This document shows, one piece after another, positions 10,628 to 21,867 of a stretch of DNA of 64,000 bases. The notes below the pieces were generated by a model. The model was not told where the DNA came from. It did no database searches and saw only the letters and a program-made list of their open reading frames with translations. How positions within the stretch are numbered: the stretch's first letter is position 1; every line of letters starts with the position of its first letter. The stretch lies in the NCBI GenBank assembly GCA_002077065.1, contig NAJO01000039.1, positions 124,001-188,000 on the forward strand, given 5' to 3'. A program made the position numbers and the translations under genes. This DNA comes from Cryoendolithus antarcticus. Its lineage: Eukaryota; Ascomycota; Dothideomycetes; Cladosporiales; Cladosporiaceae.

Positions 10628-12830
10628 ATGGACAAGCTCAATCAGTCCTCAGACAACAGCGTCCAGTCCGCGCCCTCGGACAACAAAGTCGCCAACGATG
10701 GCACGGGTCAGTAGAACTACATCATTTATGGAGAAAGCAATCACTGACACCCCACAGGCGTTGTCCAACTTGACGGATACCTCGAACCCTTCAAGCCACA
10801 ATTGCGATCACGCTTCTCGAAAGCACAGAAATGGATCAACGACATCGACAAGAGCGAAGGTGGCCTGGAGAAGTTCTCACGCGGCTATGAGCGGTATGGC
10901 TTCAATATCTCCTCCGACGGCACCATTACATACCGCGAATGGGCGCCCAATGCCATGCGAGCATACCTCGTTGGTGACTTCAACAACTGGAATCGGGACA
11001 GCCACGAGATGAAGAGGGATGACTTTGGCGTGTGGGAGATCGTACTGCCACCTCACAATGGCCAGCCAGCAATCGAACATGATAGCAAAGTCAAGATCAG
11101 CATGGTGGTACCCAACGACGGACAAAGAGCAGAGAGAATCCCAGTTTGGATCAAGCGCGTGACACAAGACCTAACCGTCAGCCCCATTTACGACGCGCGA
11201 TTCTGGAACCCACCACAAAAGTACAAGTTCAAGAACCCTCGACCTCCGAAGCCAGCCAGCGCGAGGATCTACGAGGCGCATGTCGGCATCAGCAGTCCAG
11301 ACCCCAAAGTCGCAACTTACAGCGAGTTCACAAAGAATGTCCTCCCCCGGATCAAGCACCTCGGCTACAACACCATCCAGCTCATGGCCATTATGGAGCA
11401 CGCCTACTACGCCTCCTTCGGCTACCAAATCAATTCTTTCTTCGCTGCCTCGAGCCGCTACGGCTTCCCCGACGAGCTCAAAGAGCTCATAGACAGTGCA
11501 CACGGCCTCGGTATCACAGTCCTGCTAGACGTAGTACACTCCCACGCCAGCAAGAACGTACACGACGGCCTCAACTACTTTGACAACTCCGACCACCTCT
11601 ACTTCCATGAAGGCGCGCGCGGCCGACACGAGCTCTGGGACTCGAGATTGTTCAACTACGGCAACCACGAAGTGCTCCGCTTCCTGCTCTCCAACCTCCG
11701 CTTCTGGATGGAAGAATACAACTTCGACGGTTTCCGCTTCGACGGCGTCACATCCATGCTCTACACCCACCACGGCATCGGCACTGGATTCAGCGGTGGC
11801 TACCACGAGTACTATGGCCCGGACGTCGACGAAGACGGTGTCGTATACCTCATGATCGCCAACGAGATGCTGCACAACCTGTACCCATCTTGTATCACAA
11901 TCGCGGAAGACGTCTCCGGTATGCCCGCGCTGTGTGTAGCGCTGAGTCTGGGTGGAATAGGATTTGACTACAGACTTGCCATGGCGATCCCGGATCTGTA
12001 CATCAAGTGGCTGAAGGAGAAGCAGGATATTGACTGGGATATGGGCGCGCTATGTCATACACTCACGAATCGCAGACACGGAGAGAAAACGATTGCGTAC
12101 GCTGAGTCCCACGACCAGGCTCTCGTCGGCGACAAGACGCTGCTCTTCTGGCTCTGCGATGCGCAAATGTACACCAACATGTCGACGCTCTCGGAATTCA
12201 CGCCCGTGATTGAGCGCGGCATGGCGCTGCACAAGATGATCCGACTCATCACGCACGCTCTCGGCGGCGAAGGATACCTCAACTTCGAGGGCAATGAGTT
12301 CGGACATCCGGAGTGGCTGGACTTCCCGCGAGAAGGAAACGGGAACAGCTTCCACTACGCCCGCCGACAATTCAACCTCCCCGACGACTCGCTACTGCGG
12401 TACAAGTTCCTCAACGAGTTCGACGGCAAGATGCAGTGGACGGAGGAAAAGTACGGATGGCTGCATAGTCCGCAAGCTTACATCTCCCTCAAGAACGAGT
12501 CTGACAAAGTCATTGTTTTCGAGCGCGCGGGGTTGTTGTGGATCTTCAACTTCCATCCGAGCAGTTCTTTTACGGATTACAGGGTTGGTGTTGAGCAGGC
12601 TGGGACTTACAAAATCGTACTGAACTCTGATGACCCCGAATTTGGTGGACTGGGAAGGGTCAAGAACGACGGAAGATTCTTCACGACGGACTTTAAGTGG
12701 AATGAGAGGAAGAACTTTGTGCAGGTTTATATTCCGACGCGGACGGCGATTGTGAGTGATTACTGGGATCGAGGTGTTGGGATGAAAGCTGACGTGACTA
12801 CAGGTCCTGGCGCTTGAACAGACCATCTGA
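10628..12830 (+). CDS. gbe1: 1,4-alpha-glucan (glycogen) branching enzyme
   Basis: Forms alpha-1,6 branches in glycogen (GH13). Three exons (10628-10706, 10758-12751, 12804-12830) give 699 residues, close to the family norm. The last intron (GTGAGT to CTACAG) is needed to give the usual C-terminus TAIVLALEQ; reading straight through gives an atypical tail. An N-terminal CBM48 region ([19 protein letters not shown]) precedes the barrel. Catalytic landmarks are all present: [19 protein letters not shown] with the nucleophile Asp, [10 protein letters not shown] with the acid Glu, and YAESHDQ. No lesions seen. The enzyme acts in the cytosol with glycogen synthase. Promoter features are listed with the upstream spacer. 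Confidence 0.96.
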
Positions 12831-13243
12831 GATCTCTCGATCTGAGGAGATAGCTACGAGCGCGCGGTCAGCGATCCTCCAGGTTGCGTTCCAGGGTGAG
12901 TGCGCAAAGCGCAAAAGCTGGAACTCTCGTGGGAATCGAGCGAAGGTGTACACATACCACAGCGTCTGCAAAAAGTGACATTACATTACCTTCGAACGCC
13001 CGTTACTTGCTAATGCAGAGAACGCTTCGTGCTCTACGCTGCGAGGCTACTGGTAAGTCGAGATCCACTACTCTTCTTTCTCGACTTCTCATCTGGTCCG
13101 TCATCGTGATACGATCGCGAACAGTGCAAGATCTAGCAATCCTCCCTTCTCTTCCGGGGATCGATCGATATGGCGGTCTCTTCCCTCTGCTTCATTGGTC
13201 TGTCGTCTTTCCCTACACGTTTCCTCACCTTGCCTCCAGCGCA
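12831..13243. other. Intergenic, no supported gene
   Basis: 413 bases following the branching-enzyme stop. The frame of the next gene stays open through much of it, but without conserved character or a convincing start, so I treat it as untranslated flank. Confidence 0.5.
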
Positions 13244-14026
13244 ATGATACCCTTCCCTTTCCTTATCTTCCGCTCAATGTCCTCCCCATCAGCTCAAACA
13301 TCACTAGCTAGACGGACCTCCTCAGTCTACAGCCAGGAAGTCGACGAGCCAGCGACTCCTGCTTTCCGACCAAGAGACCCACGCCGTCTTTTGCACCTAC
13401 AACTCGCTTCGCCTCCTGGCTCTGTGATAATCGACGAGCTGGACATTGCGCCGGTCGAACCAGGCACGCTTTGTGCTCACCCCGCCCACGGACCGTACCC
13501 GGTGAGGCGTGTACCTACGCCTGAGGGTCCGCCGCTGGGTTCGCCCGTTGTGAGAGCTGGGTGTCCGACGCCAGATTGCGTCGGAGACGAGGGCAGATTT
13601 ACGCCACCATCTGAGCCGCATCCGGGTAGCCGTGTTCCCACGCCTGAGGATCCACGTCCACCCTCGCCCGTGGCGAGAGCGGGGAATCCGACGCCGGATC
13701 GTGCGAGCAGTGGGAGGAGGGAGCCCTTCCCACCGTTCGCGTGGGAGTCTTATCCCGAGGTAGTCTTCCTCCCGCCTTCACCCGAGCCTGAGAGACGGGG
13801 TAGGGTGAAGAGATTGAAGGGATGGCTGCGACGTGTGTTGACGCGAGATTTCGGGAGGGATGGGAATAAGGGAGGAGAGGAGAGAGGGAAAAGGAGAACG
13901 AGACCGAGACCGAGAGGACGGGGAAAGAGAGTAGGGGTGGAAGAGGGATATGTGCCGATGACGCGATTGGTTTTGGGAAGGATGGGTTTGGGGATTAGGG
14001 GACTGGTCAGGGAGGGGATGGGGTAA
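13244..14026 (+). CDS. Proline-rich orphan protein with a tandem internal repeat
   Basis: Open frame of 260 residues from the ATG at 13244 (249 from 13277). No known domain. Residues about 80-165 contain two copies of a 40-residue unit, recognisable by RVPTPE(G/D)P, SPV(V/A)RAG and PTPD. The C-terminal third is strongly basic with Arg/Lys/Gly runs (KRRTRPRPRGRGKRVG) and would suit nucleic-acid binding or nuclear targeting, but this is composition only. The repeat supports a translated frame. It could still be a fortuitous GC-rich frame; there is no intron or homology to settle it. Confidence 0.4.
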   Translation: MIPFPFLIFRSMSSPSAQTSLARRTSSVYSQEVDEPATPAFRPRDPRRLLHLQLASPPGSVIIDELDIAPVEPGTLCAHPAHGPYPVRRVPTPEGPPLGSPVVRAGCPTPDCVGDEGRFTPPSEPHPGSRVPTPEDPRPPSPVARAGNPTPDRASSGRREPFPPFAWESYPEVVFLPPSPEPERRGRVKRLKGWLRRVLTRDFGRDGNKGGEERGKRRTRPRPRGRGKRVGVEEGYVPMTRLVLGRMGLGIRGLVREGMG

Positions 14027-15051
14027 AGCGAAAGTTGGCTTGCGGCGCGTATAGAGACAGGGAATGAGGTAGGGTTGTTTACTGGCACAGCGCTTACTGG
14101 AGTGTCGGTGTTGCATTCCATCAACTGAGAATGAATGGACTGAGGTTACGGCGGAGACGGAGACGAAGACGGGAGGGCACTCGAGTTAGGCTGCTGAGCA
14201 GAGTGGTCCCTTGAGATGCATTGCTCGGGCGCCTGGGTTCAAGCCGTTCGCTCTTTGAAGCGCGAGAGCATTCGTAGCGACGGGCGTATGTCCGACATCG
14301 ACCGTGTTACACAGCATCTTCGTGCGACTGACACAGACAGGTATCCGGTAAGTATCGACCAGGCTACTGGGTAAAGCAGCAAACAATAGTATTGGTCTTT
14401 TGCAACACATATTGGATTCAGAGGAGCACTCGGACGAAGCGTTCGAGCAAAGCTTGCTGTAGCAAGTAAAGTTCCGCAGTGACCATGTAGCTACGCCCAA
14501 TCTGCTACGTCGGAGCTGAGCTCCTTTCGTACCAAATCTCAGTAGAATGTGGCTTGCGCATAAGATCCAATTCGTTACGGCCAAGCCGTCCCCAGCTCAT
14601 AAGGCTGACTGCATAGCCTTGTGCGCCACAGTCTAAGTCTAATGCAAAGGGGATCTAGAACGATTCATTGCGCGTGAGATGGCGGAGGGGTGGTACAATG
14701 CATTGTTCGGGTCTGTCTGAGCTACGGTGGACGCGGTTGTTGACAGCTGAATGGGCGGCTGTGTCTCATTGACTGGCGTGCCGGGTGTCAATGATGGGCT
14801 GCTTCCCTGCCAGCAAACTGCGGTGATTGATCTGTGGCTGCTGTGGGTTGGTGAATAGGGAGGCTATGTACTGGGAGACTGTGTATATGAGTCCTTGTCT
14901 TAACACTGCGGAAATTTCCTCACGAACCTTCTTGCCATCACATACCACTGAACGGAAAGCGAGCCAGACCACCTATCTCGAGCAATCTTGCAATCACGTA
15001 CCACCACGGAAGACGAAACGATCTGGGTCACTTAGCTTGCACACCACCAAG
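14027..15051. other. Intergenic, 1 kb, no supported gene
   Basis: Contains only short or low-scoring frames, including a minus-strand frame around 14584-14186 with no domain. A pyrimidine-poor stretch follows the stop of the proline-rich gene. No repeat or RNA gene seen. Confidence 0.5.
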
Positions 15052-15822
15052 ATGGAGGTCATCCCGACCACACTGCGAGACCACCCGCCAGCGTACGCAC
15101 CAGCACCATCAGCCATAAATATGAAGGTCAATCTCAAGCAAACTGCGAGCTTGACAGATACTCCAAACACGCTACAGGACTCATCCAGATGGGCCCGACT
15201 GCTTGGTACAGCACTGTCTCGCGAATGGCTGCACTCCAGCGGGGTCAGCGCATACATGCTCATGCCAATCACGCCAACAATGACATTCGACGACTTCGAT
15301 CGGAGGATTCATGAGCGATTCCAGGACGGCGCTCATGGAGAGCCATTGCGGTGGCTGAATTGGGCATACGTCCTTCGAGGGAGATGGCTTGGACACGGGG
15401 CCATAGAGCAACGCGTCATGCTCAGCGAAGCGGTCTGGGAGAACGCGAAGGTCGCGATGCACTCGATGCTTGAGGTGCGAGTTGATCTAGTATTCACATT
15501 CTCGCAGTCCGGCTCCAGGAGTCGACAAGTACGGCCACCAGCTTACGAGCTTTCTTGTCGGGGGATGAAGGACGATCGATGTCGAGCTCTCTCGCCGAAG
15601 CCAAAGACAAGCAGGGTCATCGTTACGGAGACAACTGGCGATGGCATAGTAACGGCAAAGACGTCTTGGACGCGTCGAGCGTGTGAGCTTTGTCCACTCA
15701 AGGGTTTGCTCGAGGGGCATCGGTCTCCGCTACAACGAGATCGATTTCACGCCGTGCCATCGAGGATCTGGTCGGCTGAGATGGCGATGAACGATAAGTC
15801 GAGATCAGATAGTCGGTGTTGA
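15052..15822 (+). CDS. Hypothetical protein, 256 aa
   Basis: Single open frame from the ATG at 15052. Residues 1-20 include RDHPPAYAPAPS; residues 60-150 look folded, with a conserved-looking core around SAYMLMPITP, FDRRIHERF, LRGRWLGHG and VRVDLVF. The last 100 residues are basic and irregular, and an unrecognised intron near 15525 (a GTACGG) could change the C-terminus. The proline-tyrosine N-terminal element recalls the 217-aa protein at 5436, but I cannot show homology by eye. Function unknown. The gene is flanked by a 1 kb intergenic region on the left and Gyp7 on the right. Confidence 0.5.
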   Translation: MEVIPTTLRDHPPAYAPAPSAINMKVNLKQTASLTDTPNTLQDSSRWARLLGTALSREWLHSSGVSAYMLMPITPTMTFDDFDRRIHERFQDGAHGEPLRWLNWAYVLRGRWLGHGAIEQRVMLSEAVWENAKVAMHSMLEVRVDLVFTFSQSGSRSRQVRPPAYELSCRGMKDDRCRALSPKPKTSRVIVTETTGDGIVTAKTSWTRRACELCPLKGLLEGHRSPLQRDRFHAVPSRIWSAEMAMNDKSRSDSRC

Positions 15823-16072
15823 TGTATGGGAGAGTTTTCGTTATGTTGTCGCCTACGTGTATTGCTCCCCGCATTCGCTGCGCCACCCCACTGCCCATGT
15901 GCGTCACGCGTTTGTGATGTAAGTGAAGTGGCATATATAGAGACTCTATATTATCCAGTAAACCTCGTCATGCTCGAACTATGGTTGCAGTAGCTGCTTC
16001 GAGTCATTATACAACGCATTGATCGATTCACTAACATCCCAGCGAACCCACGGGTTGCCCACGTCCTCCGTC

Positions 16073-18628
16073 ATGGCTTCCGCCAGCTGCGACGCCCGTC
16101 CAGCCAGCCCACCTTCCCCAAGCGCAAGCTTTTACGCCCTCAGCGACGACGAGGAAGGAGACTACAGCACGATCAGGCACGCAAGGTCGGGCAAGGGGGT
16201 CAAACTACTGTACGCCAAGAGCAAAGTCTACGTCCACCCCTCGCCTTCAGCAAAGGACAACATATCTGGTTACATAGCTATCCTCGAGCAGAAGGGACCC
16301 GCTTCGACGGATGCCGCGAGGAGGCGTGCGTCAGCTGCGAGCTCGTCGAGTCGGACCAGTAAAGATGCAACGAGCAGTAGGAGTGACAGCGAAGGCCTGC
16401 TCGTGGCGTGGCTGCCTGAGAGTGGCATGGGCGAGGCGAAGGAGATCTATGCCAAGGTAGAGTTGGCAGACGCCGATGAGCCCAGAAAGCAATCATACCT
16501 TGTGCCTCCGCCGCCAGTGACGACGACGCACAGTAGTTCTGTCGGAGCCTACGCATTCGCGGTACCGCTATCCGAGATCTACAGCATTGCCTTCCGGGTG
16601 CCCAACTCAGGCTGGTGGCACGGATCAATCGTGATCAACACTCGAGCTGGAGATAGCTTCCCAGCACTATTCTTCCACGACCCAGAATGTCAGAGCACGA
16701 CGAACGAGCGGAAGAAGCTGCAGCGGGAGTCATTCAGCATCAGTAAGGATGGAGGTGGTGTATACTGGGGTGGCGACGCGATCTTGACGTGGCTCAAGCG
16801 GTACGCAGTCATTGAGAGAAGTCATATGGATCCTAGTGTATACTTGGTCGATCCGAACGAGGAGGATAAGAAGGCCTTCCTCAGTGGCGCAAAGCCGACG
16901 CCTGAGCAACTTCGGAACGTGCTGGAAGGGAAGCACAAGGATGAGCCGGGGCAGAAGAAGGATGGTCCGGATCCTTTGACAAAAGCTCTCAGAGAGGCAC
17001 GATGGACGGTGCTTGAGAAGCTCAGCCAGGTGACCACCTTCACGCGGAGAACGGCACAGGCTGTGGCTGAGAACAAGAATTTGCCGCCACAGGTCAGACG
17101 GCTCATGCAGAGTCCTCAGGTGCAGACAGTCAGCGATGAATTCGACTCCGCTCGATTATACTTGGCGAGATGGGCTATGAGTATCGCGGAGCAAGCAGAG
17201 AAGGAGAAGAGCCAGCGGATATGGACTGCACAGGAGATACTAGAGATGGAAGAATCGGAGCTCGGGTCGTTCGAGATATTAGACACTGAGAGCCTGAGTA
17301 TGGTTGATCGACGGAAGCCTGTGACTGAGAAGGAATGGAAAGGCTTCTTCAACTCGAGGACGGGTAGACTGGAGAAGACGCCCGATGAGGTAAAGGAACG
17401 GATCTTCCACGGTGGTCTATCGAAGGATGACGATGTGCGCAAAGAGGCCTGGCTGTTCCTACTTGGCGTTTACGAATGGGACTCGACTGCCGATGAGCGC
17501 AACGCGAAGATGCGCAGTTTGCGGGACGAGTACATCCGCCTCAAAGGCGCCTGGTGGGAGCGTCTAGTTGACGAGACCGGCACACTGCAAGAACGAGAAT
17601 GGTGGAAAGAACAGCGGATGCGAATCGGTAAGTCCACTTCCCCATAGCCCGTCATCGCGTTCCACCTTCTAACCCATCATACTGACCACGCCGTCCGCGC
17701 CGTAGAAAAAGACGTCCATCGCACCGACCGCCACATCCCCCTCTTCGCCGGCGAGGACATCGCACACCCTGACCCCGACTCCCCTTTCGCCGACGCGGGC
17801 ACAAACGTTCACCTCGAGCAGATGAAAGACCTTCTCCTCACTTACAACGAACATAACCGCGACTTGGGTTATGTGCAAGGCATGTCCGACCTACTCGCGC
17901 CGATCTATGCCATCGAGCAAGACGACGCGGTGGCGTTCTGGGGTTTCGTAGGCTTCATGGAACGGATGGAACGGAATTTCTTGCGGGACCAAAGTGGGAT
18001 GAGACTGCAGCTGTTGACGCTGGATCATTTGTGTCGATTCCTGGATCCGAAATTGTACGACCACCTACAAAAGCTCGACTCGACGAATTTCTTCTTTTTC
18101 TTCCGGATGCTGCTTGTGTGGTTCAAGCGGGAGTTCGAGTTCAATGACATTCTTCGTCTCTGGGAGGGACTGTGGACGGACTACTATTCGGCTAACTTCC
18201 ATTTATTCATTGCGATGGCTATCTTGGAGAAGCATCGGGATGTTATCATGGAGCATCTCAAGGGTTTCGATGAAGTGTTGAAGTATGTCAATGAGCTTTC
18301 GGGGACTATTGATTTACAGAGCACGATTGTACGGGCGGAGGCGCTGTATCGTCGGTTCCAGAGGATGGTGGAGGCAATTGATAAAAAGGGGAATTTCCCC
18401 AAGGTACCTGCCGTGAGGCAGAGGTTACCGCAGCCACCTCCTGCGGGTCCGACGCCGGCGACCGGAAGGGCTAGTGCCAGTGCTTCGGGGAGGGAGCGGA
18501 CGCCGCAAGAGGGCGCTACGAGCAGTGAACCTGTTATCTCGCCGGAGCTGAGGGCATTGTTGAGTAGAGAGGTGCCGAAGTTGGAGAAAAGAGAGGTGAG
18601 GGAGCATGGTGGTGGCGTCGGGAGCTAG
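16073..18628 (+). CDS. gyp7: Rab GTPase-activating protein, TBC domain (Gyp7-like)
   Basis: Two exons (16073-17627, 17706-18628) give 825 residues. It accelerates GTP hydrolysis on Rab GTPases, in yeast chiefly Ypt7 at the vacuole. The N-terminal half holds the Gyp7-type lipid/Rab-binding region (GVKLLYAKSKVYVHPSPS onward). The TBC domain starts around IFHGGL and WLFLLGVYEW. Its arginine finger lies in IEKDVHRTDR, which is rebuilt exactly across the intron, and the glutamine finger in LGYVQGMSDL. FFFFFRMLLVWFKREF and LWEGLWT are typical of the C-lobe. A Pro/Ser-rich tail ends the protein. Both catalytic fingers are intact, so it should be active. Confidence 0.93.
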
Positions 18629-19390
18629 TAGTATTACATGGAAGGATGGCGTTCGGGGCTCTGGGTATATGATGATATGATCACTGGGTATGAGGGGAGG
18701 TCACACGCCGCTCTTGAAACGGGGAGGGCGAACGCGCGCGGCCGTACGACGCTACGTAGGACAATCAACGCTAGAGGCTACGACTTGTAATAGCACTCAC
18801 CAAATTACCACGTCTAGGTTTGCGAGTGCTGTGAGGAAGACTATCCTAGTCTCATGCCCTAAAGCTACGGCCTTGATCTGGATGACTCCGACGATTCGGC
18901 TTACTTGGGTTCCTTAAATTGTTCCCTCTCATCTGTCAAATAATGAGCGTAGACCGACAAGTCTCGACTGCCTCTCAATCCTTCCCTGATCCAGTGCTGC
19001 CACTTCTTCGCACCCCATCGTAGCACGAGATTGCAGCCGCGCTGCCACGTGGTTATGTAAGTACAGCTTCATCTTTCTGCGAGACTTCATTAGGACCACC
19101 TCGTAATTTCATCGACTCCATGACTCTCTGCATCAAGGATCTAACCCCTCGATCTTCTCCACACGCAAGCATTGATAGCGTGGAATCAGTTGATCGAACG
19201 CGTTACAGTGGTGCAACTCAATGCATTCGCGATGGAAGAGCTCGATGGCGTGCGAGCGAGCTGTTGCAGCAACGATAGCGTGAAGACTGAAGAGACGTCA
19301 GCATAAAACAATGCATATCGTCGTAGCTATTGAGGTAAGAGCTAAGTCTCGTCCTTTTTCCGTCGCTTTCAAGTTTCTCTTACGAGTAAG
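18629..19390. other. Intergenic, no supported gene
   Basis: 762 bases between two plus-strand genes, with only small frames and no domain. A CT-rich stretch precedes the ATG at 19391. Confidence 0.5.
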
Positions 19391-20840
19391 ATGTCGAAGC
19401 AAGCCCGCCAGTACACTGACCCGGCCGTCTACGCCTCACATCACAAGCAGTTTGAGGCTGCAGGTCTGCCCGCAGACCAAGCGAGCTGGATTGAGCGTGC
19501 ACTTCAAGCAGCTGAGATCTTCGCGCAAGATGCAGCAGCCCGAGATATCGAGAACAGAGCTCCACGAGCTTAGATCTCGTTGCTGAAATCGTCCGGATTG
19601 CTCATAGTCCTTGGTCCAAAGCGCTATGGAGGCGGAGGAGAGGCTTGGGATACGGCTTGCAAGGTTATCCGCGAAGTGGCGAAGGGTGATGGGAGTCTTG
19701 GGATGTTGCTTGGCTATCATTTACTCTGGTCTACCACGGCGAGTGTCGTGGGGACCGAGGAGCAAGCGGATAGTGTGCAGCAAGCGATCGTGAAGAACAA
19801 CTATGTGAGTGCTTGAGCTCTTCACAATTGCACAAATAACCTTACTGATGCCCTCGCAGTTCATTGGCGGTGCCGTCAATCCTCGCGATAGCGATCTCAA
19901 GATCACCTCCGACGGCAACTCCATTGTCTTCAACGGTGCCAAGAACTTCAACACTGGCGGTGTCGTCTCGGATCTTACAGTGCTCGAGGGCGTTCTCGAG
20001 GGGACCGAAAACCATATCTTCACCTTCGTTAACACTGTTCAGCCTGGTATCACGTTCGCCCACAACTGGGATAGTATCGGGCTGCGTCTTACCGAGTCCG
20101 GCTCAGTCAAGATCGAAAATGTGAAAATTCCCTGGACCGATGCTCTGGGCTGGGACTCGTCGACAAAGCGACCAATAAGCGGCATTCTAGGCTTGCCATT
20201 CGCTTCACTGTTTCTGCCGACAATCCAGTTGGTTTTTTCGAACTTCTATCTCGGCATCGCTCAAGGCGCACTGGCGGCCGCGTCCAAGTATACGGTCAAC
20301 GGTACTCGATCGTGGCCATGCGGTGGCGACAACAAAGACAAAGCAGTCGACGAGTGGTACATCATTGAGCGATATGGGACGTACAGGGCTCATTTGCAAG
20401 CTGCTGATGCGCTAGCTGATCGCGCTGGAGACGAGGTATCGAGGCTGTACAGAGATGCTGGACAGTATGGGTCCACGCCGATTGCCGACGTCGATCATCG
20501 AACAACGAGCAACGACAGCAGTGGTCACTCCAACGGCCATGTGAACGGCTCCAAGGGCACTGCAAGCGGCTCCCGCAGTTCCATCTCCGCCCAGCGGCGC
20601 GGCGAAGTCGCCACTCTCGTCGCGAGCGCTAAAGTCGTCACCACAGACACCGGATTGCTCGTTACGAACGGTGTCTTCGAAATGTTGGGTGCAAGGGCTA
20701 CGGGGAAGAAGTATGGCTTCGATCGCTTCTGGCGCGACATCCGAACGCACTCGTTGCATGATCCGGTCGCTTACAAGAGGAGAGAGGTTGGGAGGTATCA
20801 GCTACTGGAAGAGGTGCCGGAACCGACTTCGTATACGTGA
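19391..20840 (+). pseudogene. SfnB/DszC-like acyl-CoA dehydrogenase-fold monooxygenase, interrupted by in-frame TAG
   Basis: Two exons (19391-19804, 19860-20840; GTGAGT to CGCAG) would give 464 residues of the SfnB/DszC group: acyl-CoA dehydrogenase-fold, FMNH2-dependent enzymes used to release sulfur from organosulfur compounds. Recognisable blocks are LLIVLGPKRYGGGGE, IREVAKGDGSLGMLLGYH, FIGGAVNPRD, NGAKNFNTGGVVSD and the C-terminal FWRDIRTHSLHDPVAYK. A TAG at 19571-19573 splits the N-terminal helix (ENRAPRA-stop-ISLLKSSG); the frame continues intact on both sides. No splice pair removes it without deleting conserved sequence. It may be a nonsense allele, a pseudogene or an assembly error. 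Residues 360-395 carry a Ser/Gly/Asn-rich insert. Confidence 0.75.
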
Positions 20841-21121
20841 TGAGGACACAGGTGGCCTCGTGGACTTCGATCTCCTGGGGTCCCGTGTCATTAGAAGTTC
20901 CGGGCTGCTGCTGCCAATCGCAATGTCTCTAATAGTCAGCAATGATGTCCTTCCGCCAACTCAATTCGACCCGCACACTGGACCTTCTCGACAGAAAACT
21001 GTACTTTGGCAATATATAAAGGTTATCTTTTCATCAAGGCTCAGTAGGTCCTTCTCCTCCGTTATCCAGACCGCAGGAGCCATATTTTCGAGTCTCATCA
21101 TCACCACCACAAGCACTCAAT

Positions 21122-21798
21122 ATGACTTCGCCGATGCCCAATCTTGATTTGAAAACCACGTGCGGGTTCGATGATCCAAAGTCGACTGTGCTTGTAGGCG
21201 ATATCGCCGATATGGACATGGTCGAAGTTGTCAACAGTAAGACCGCAGGCGTGCGAACACGAGCCATCCGCAAGTCCCCTTTCGACATCCTCTTCGATAG
21301 CTCCTACAAGCGCAAAACCTGGAGCGAAGTCGGCGAGCTGAAGATCAAAGACTGGCACATCATCTTGGTCCACACGCTGATCGCACTGGAGCCATATGCT
21401 GTCCTGTACTTCGCTGGCTGCTCGACCTTACTTCAAGTTTTCATAACGTTGATGGCAGTGATGCAGATTGGGCATCGTACGTGATTGCACCCCACTCTGT
21501 ACAACACAATGAGCTAATAGCTGACGCCCTGATGCATGCAGACCGATATGAGCTCGGGATCCTTGAAATTGTGTCTGCCTGGATGGCGATCCTTGCCTTG
21601 GGCTATGCGTTCTTGAGTGTGGACATCTTCTGGACGTGGATGAAAGCGTATATCGGCGTCAAGCCGGCTGTGATGAAGCCGTGGTGTAGCTACAAGGTCA
21701 TGGGTGCGATGGCGGTGTGTCTGTTCCTCGGATGGAGCACTCATAGTTTGTTCTTGTGGGGACACGGCGTCTCGTGGGGACCTCCGACACCAGTGTGA
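21122..21798 (+). CDS. Multi-pass membrane protein, unknown function
   Basis: Two exons (21122-21476 and 21542-21798; GTACGT to TGCAG) give 203 residues. An N-terminal cytosolic stretch of about 75 residues is followed by four probable transmembrane helices (WHIILVHTLIALEPYAVLYF, a second beginning STLLQVFITLMAVMQI, AWMAILALGYAFLSVDIFW, MGAMAVCLFLGWSTHSLFLW). I do not recognise the family. The frame ends at TGA in GTGTGAGT, which is also a good donor, so a third exon is possible. It is convergent with a second membrane-protein gene 69 bases away. Confidence 0.55.
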
Positions 21799-21867
21799 GT
21801 TGCGGGCATCCTGGCGAAACGTGTAACAGGAAGTTGATAGACTGCGTGTCATCTGGATTGTAATCTT

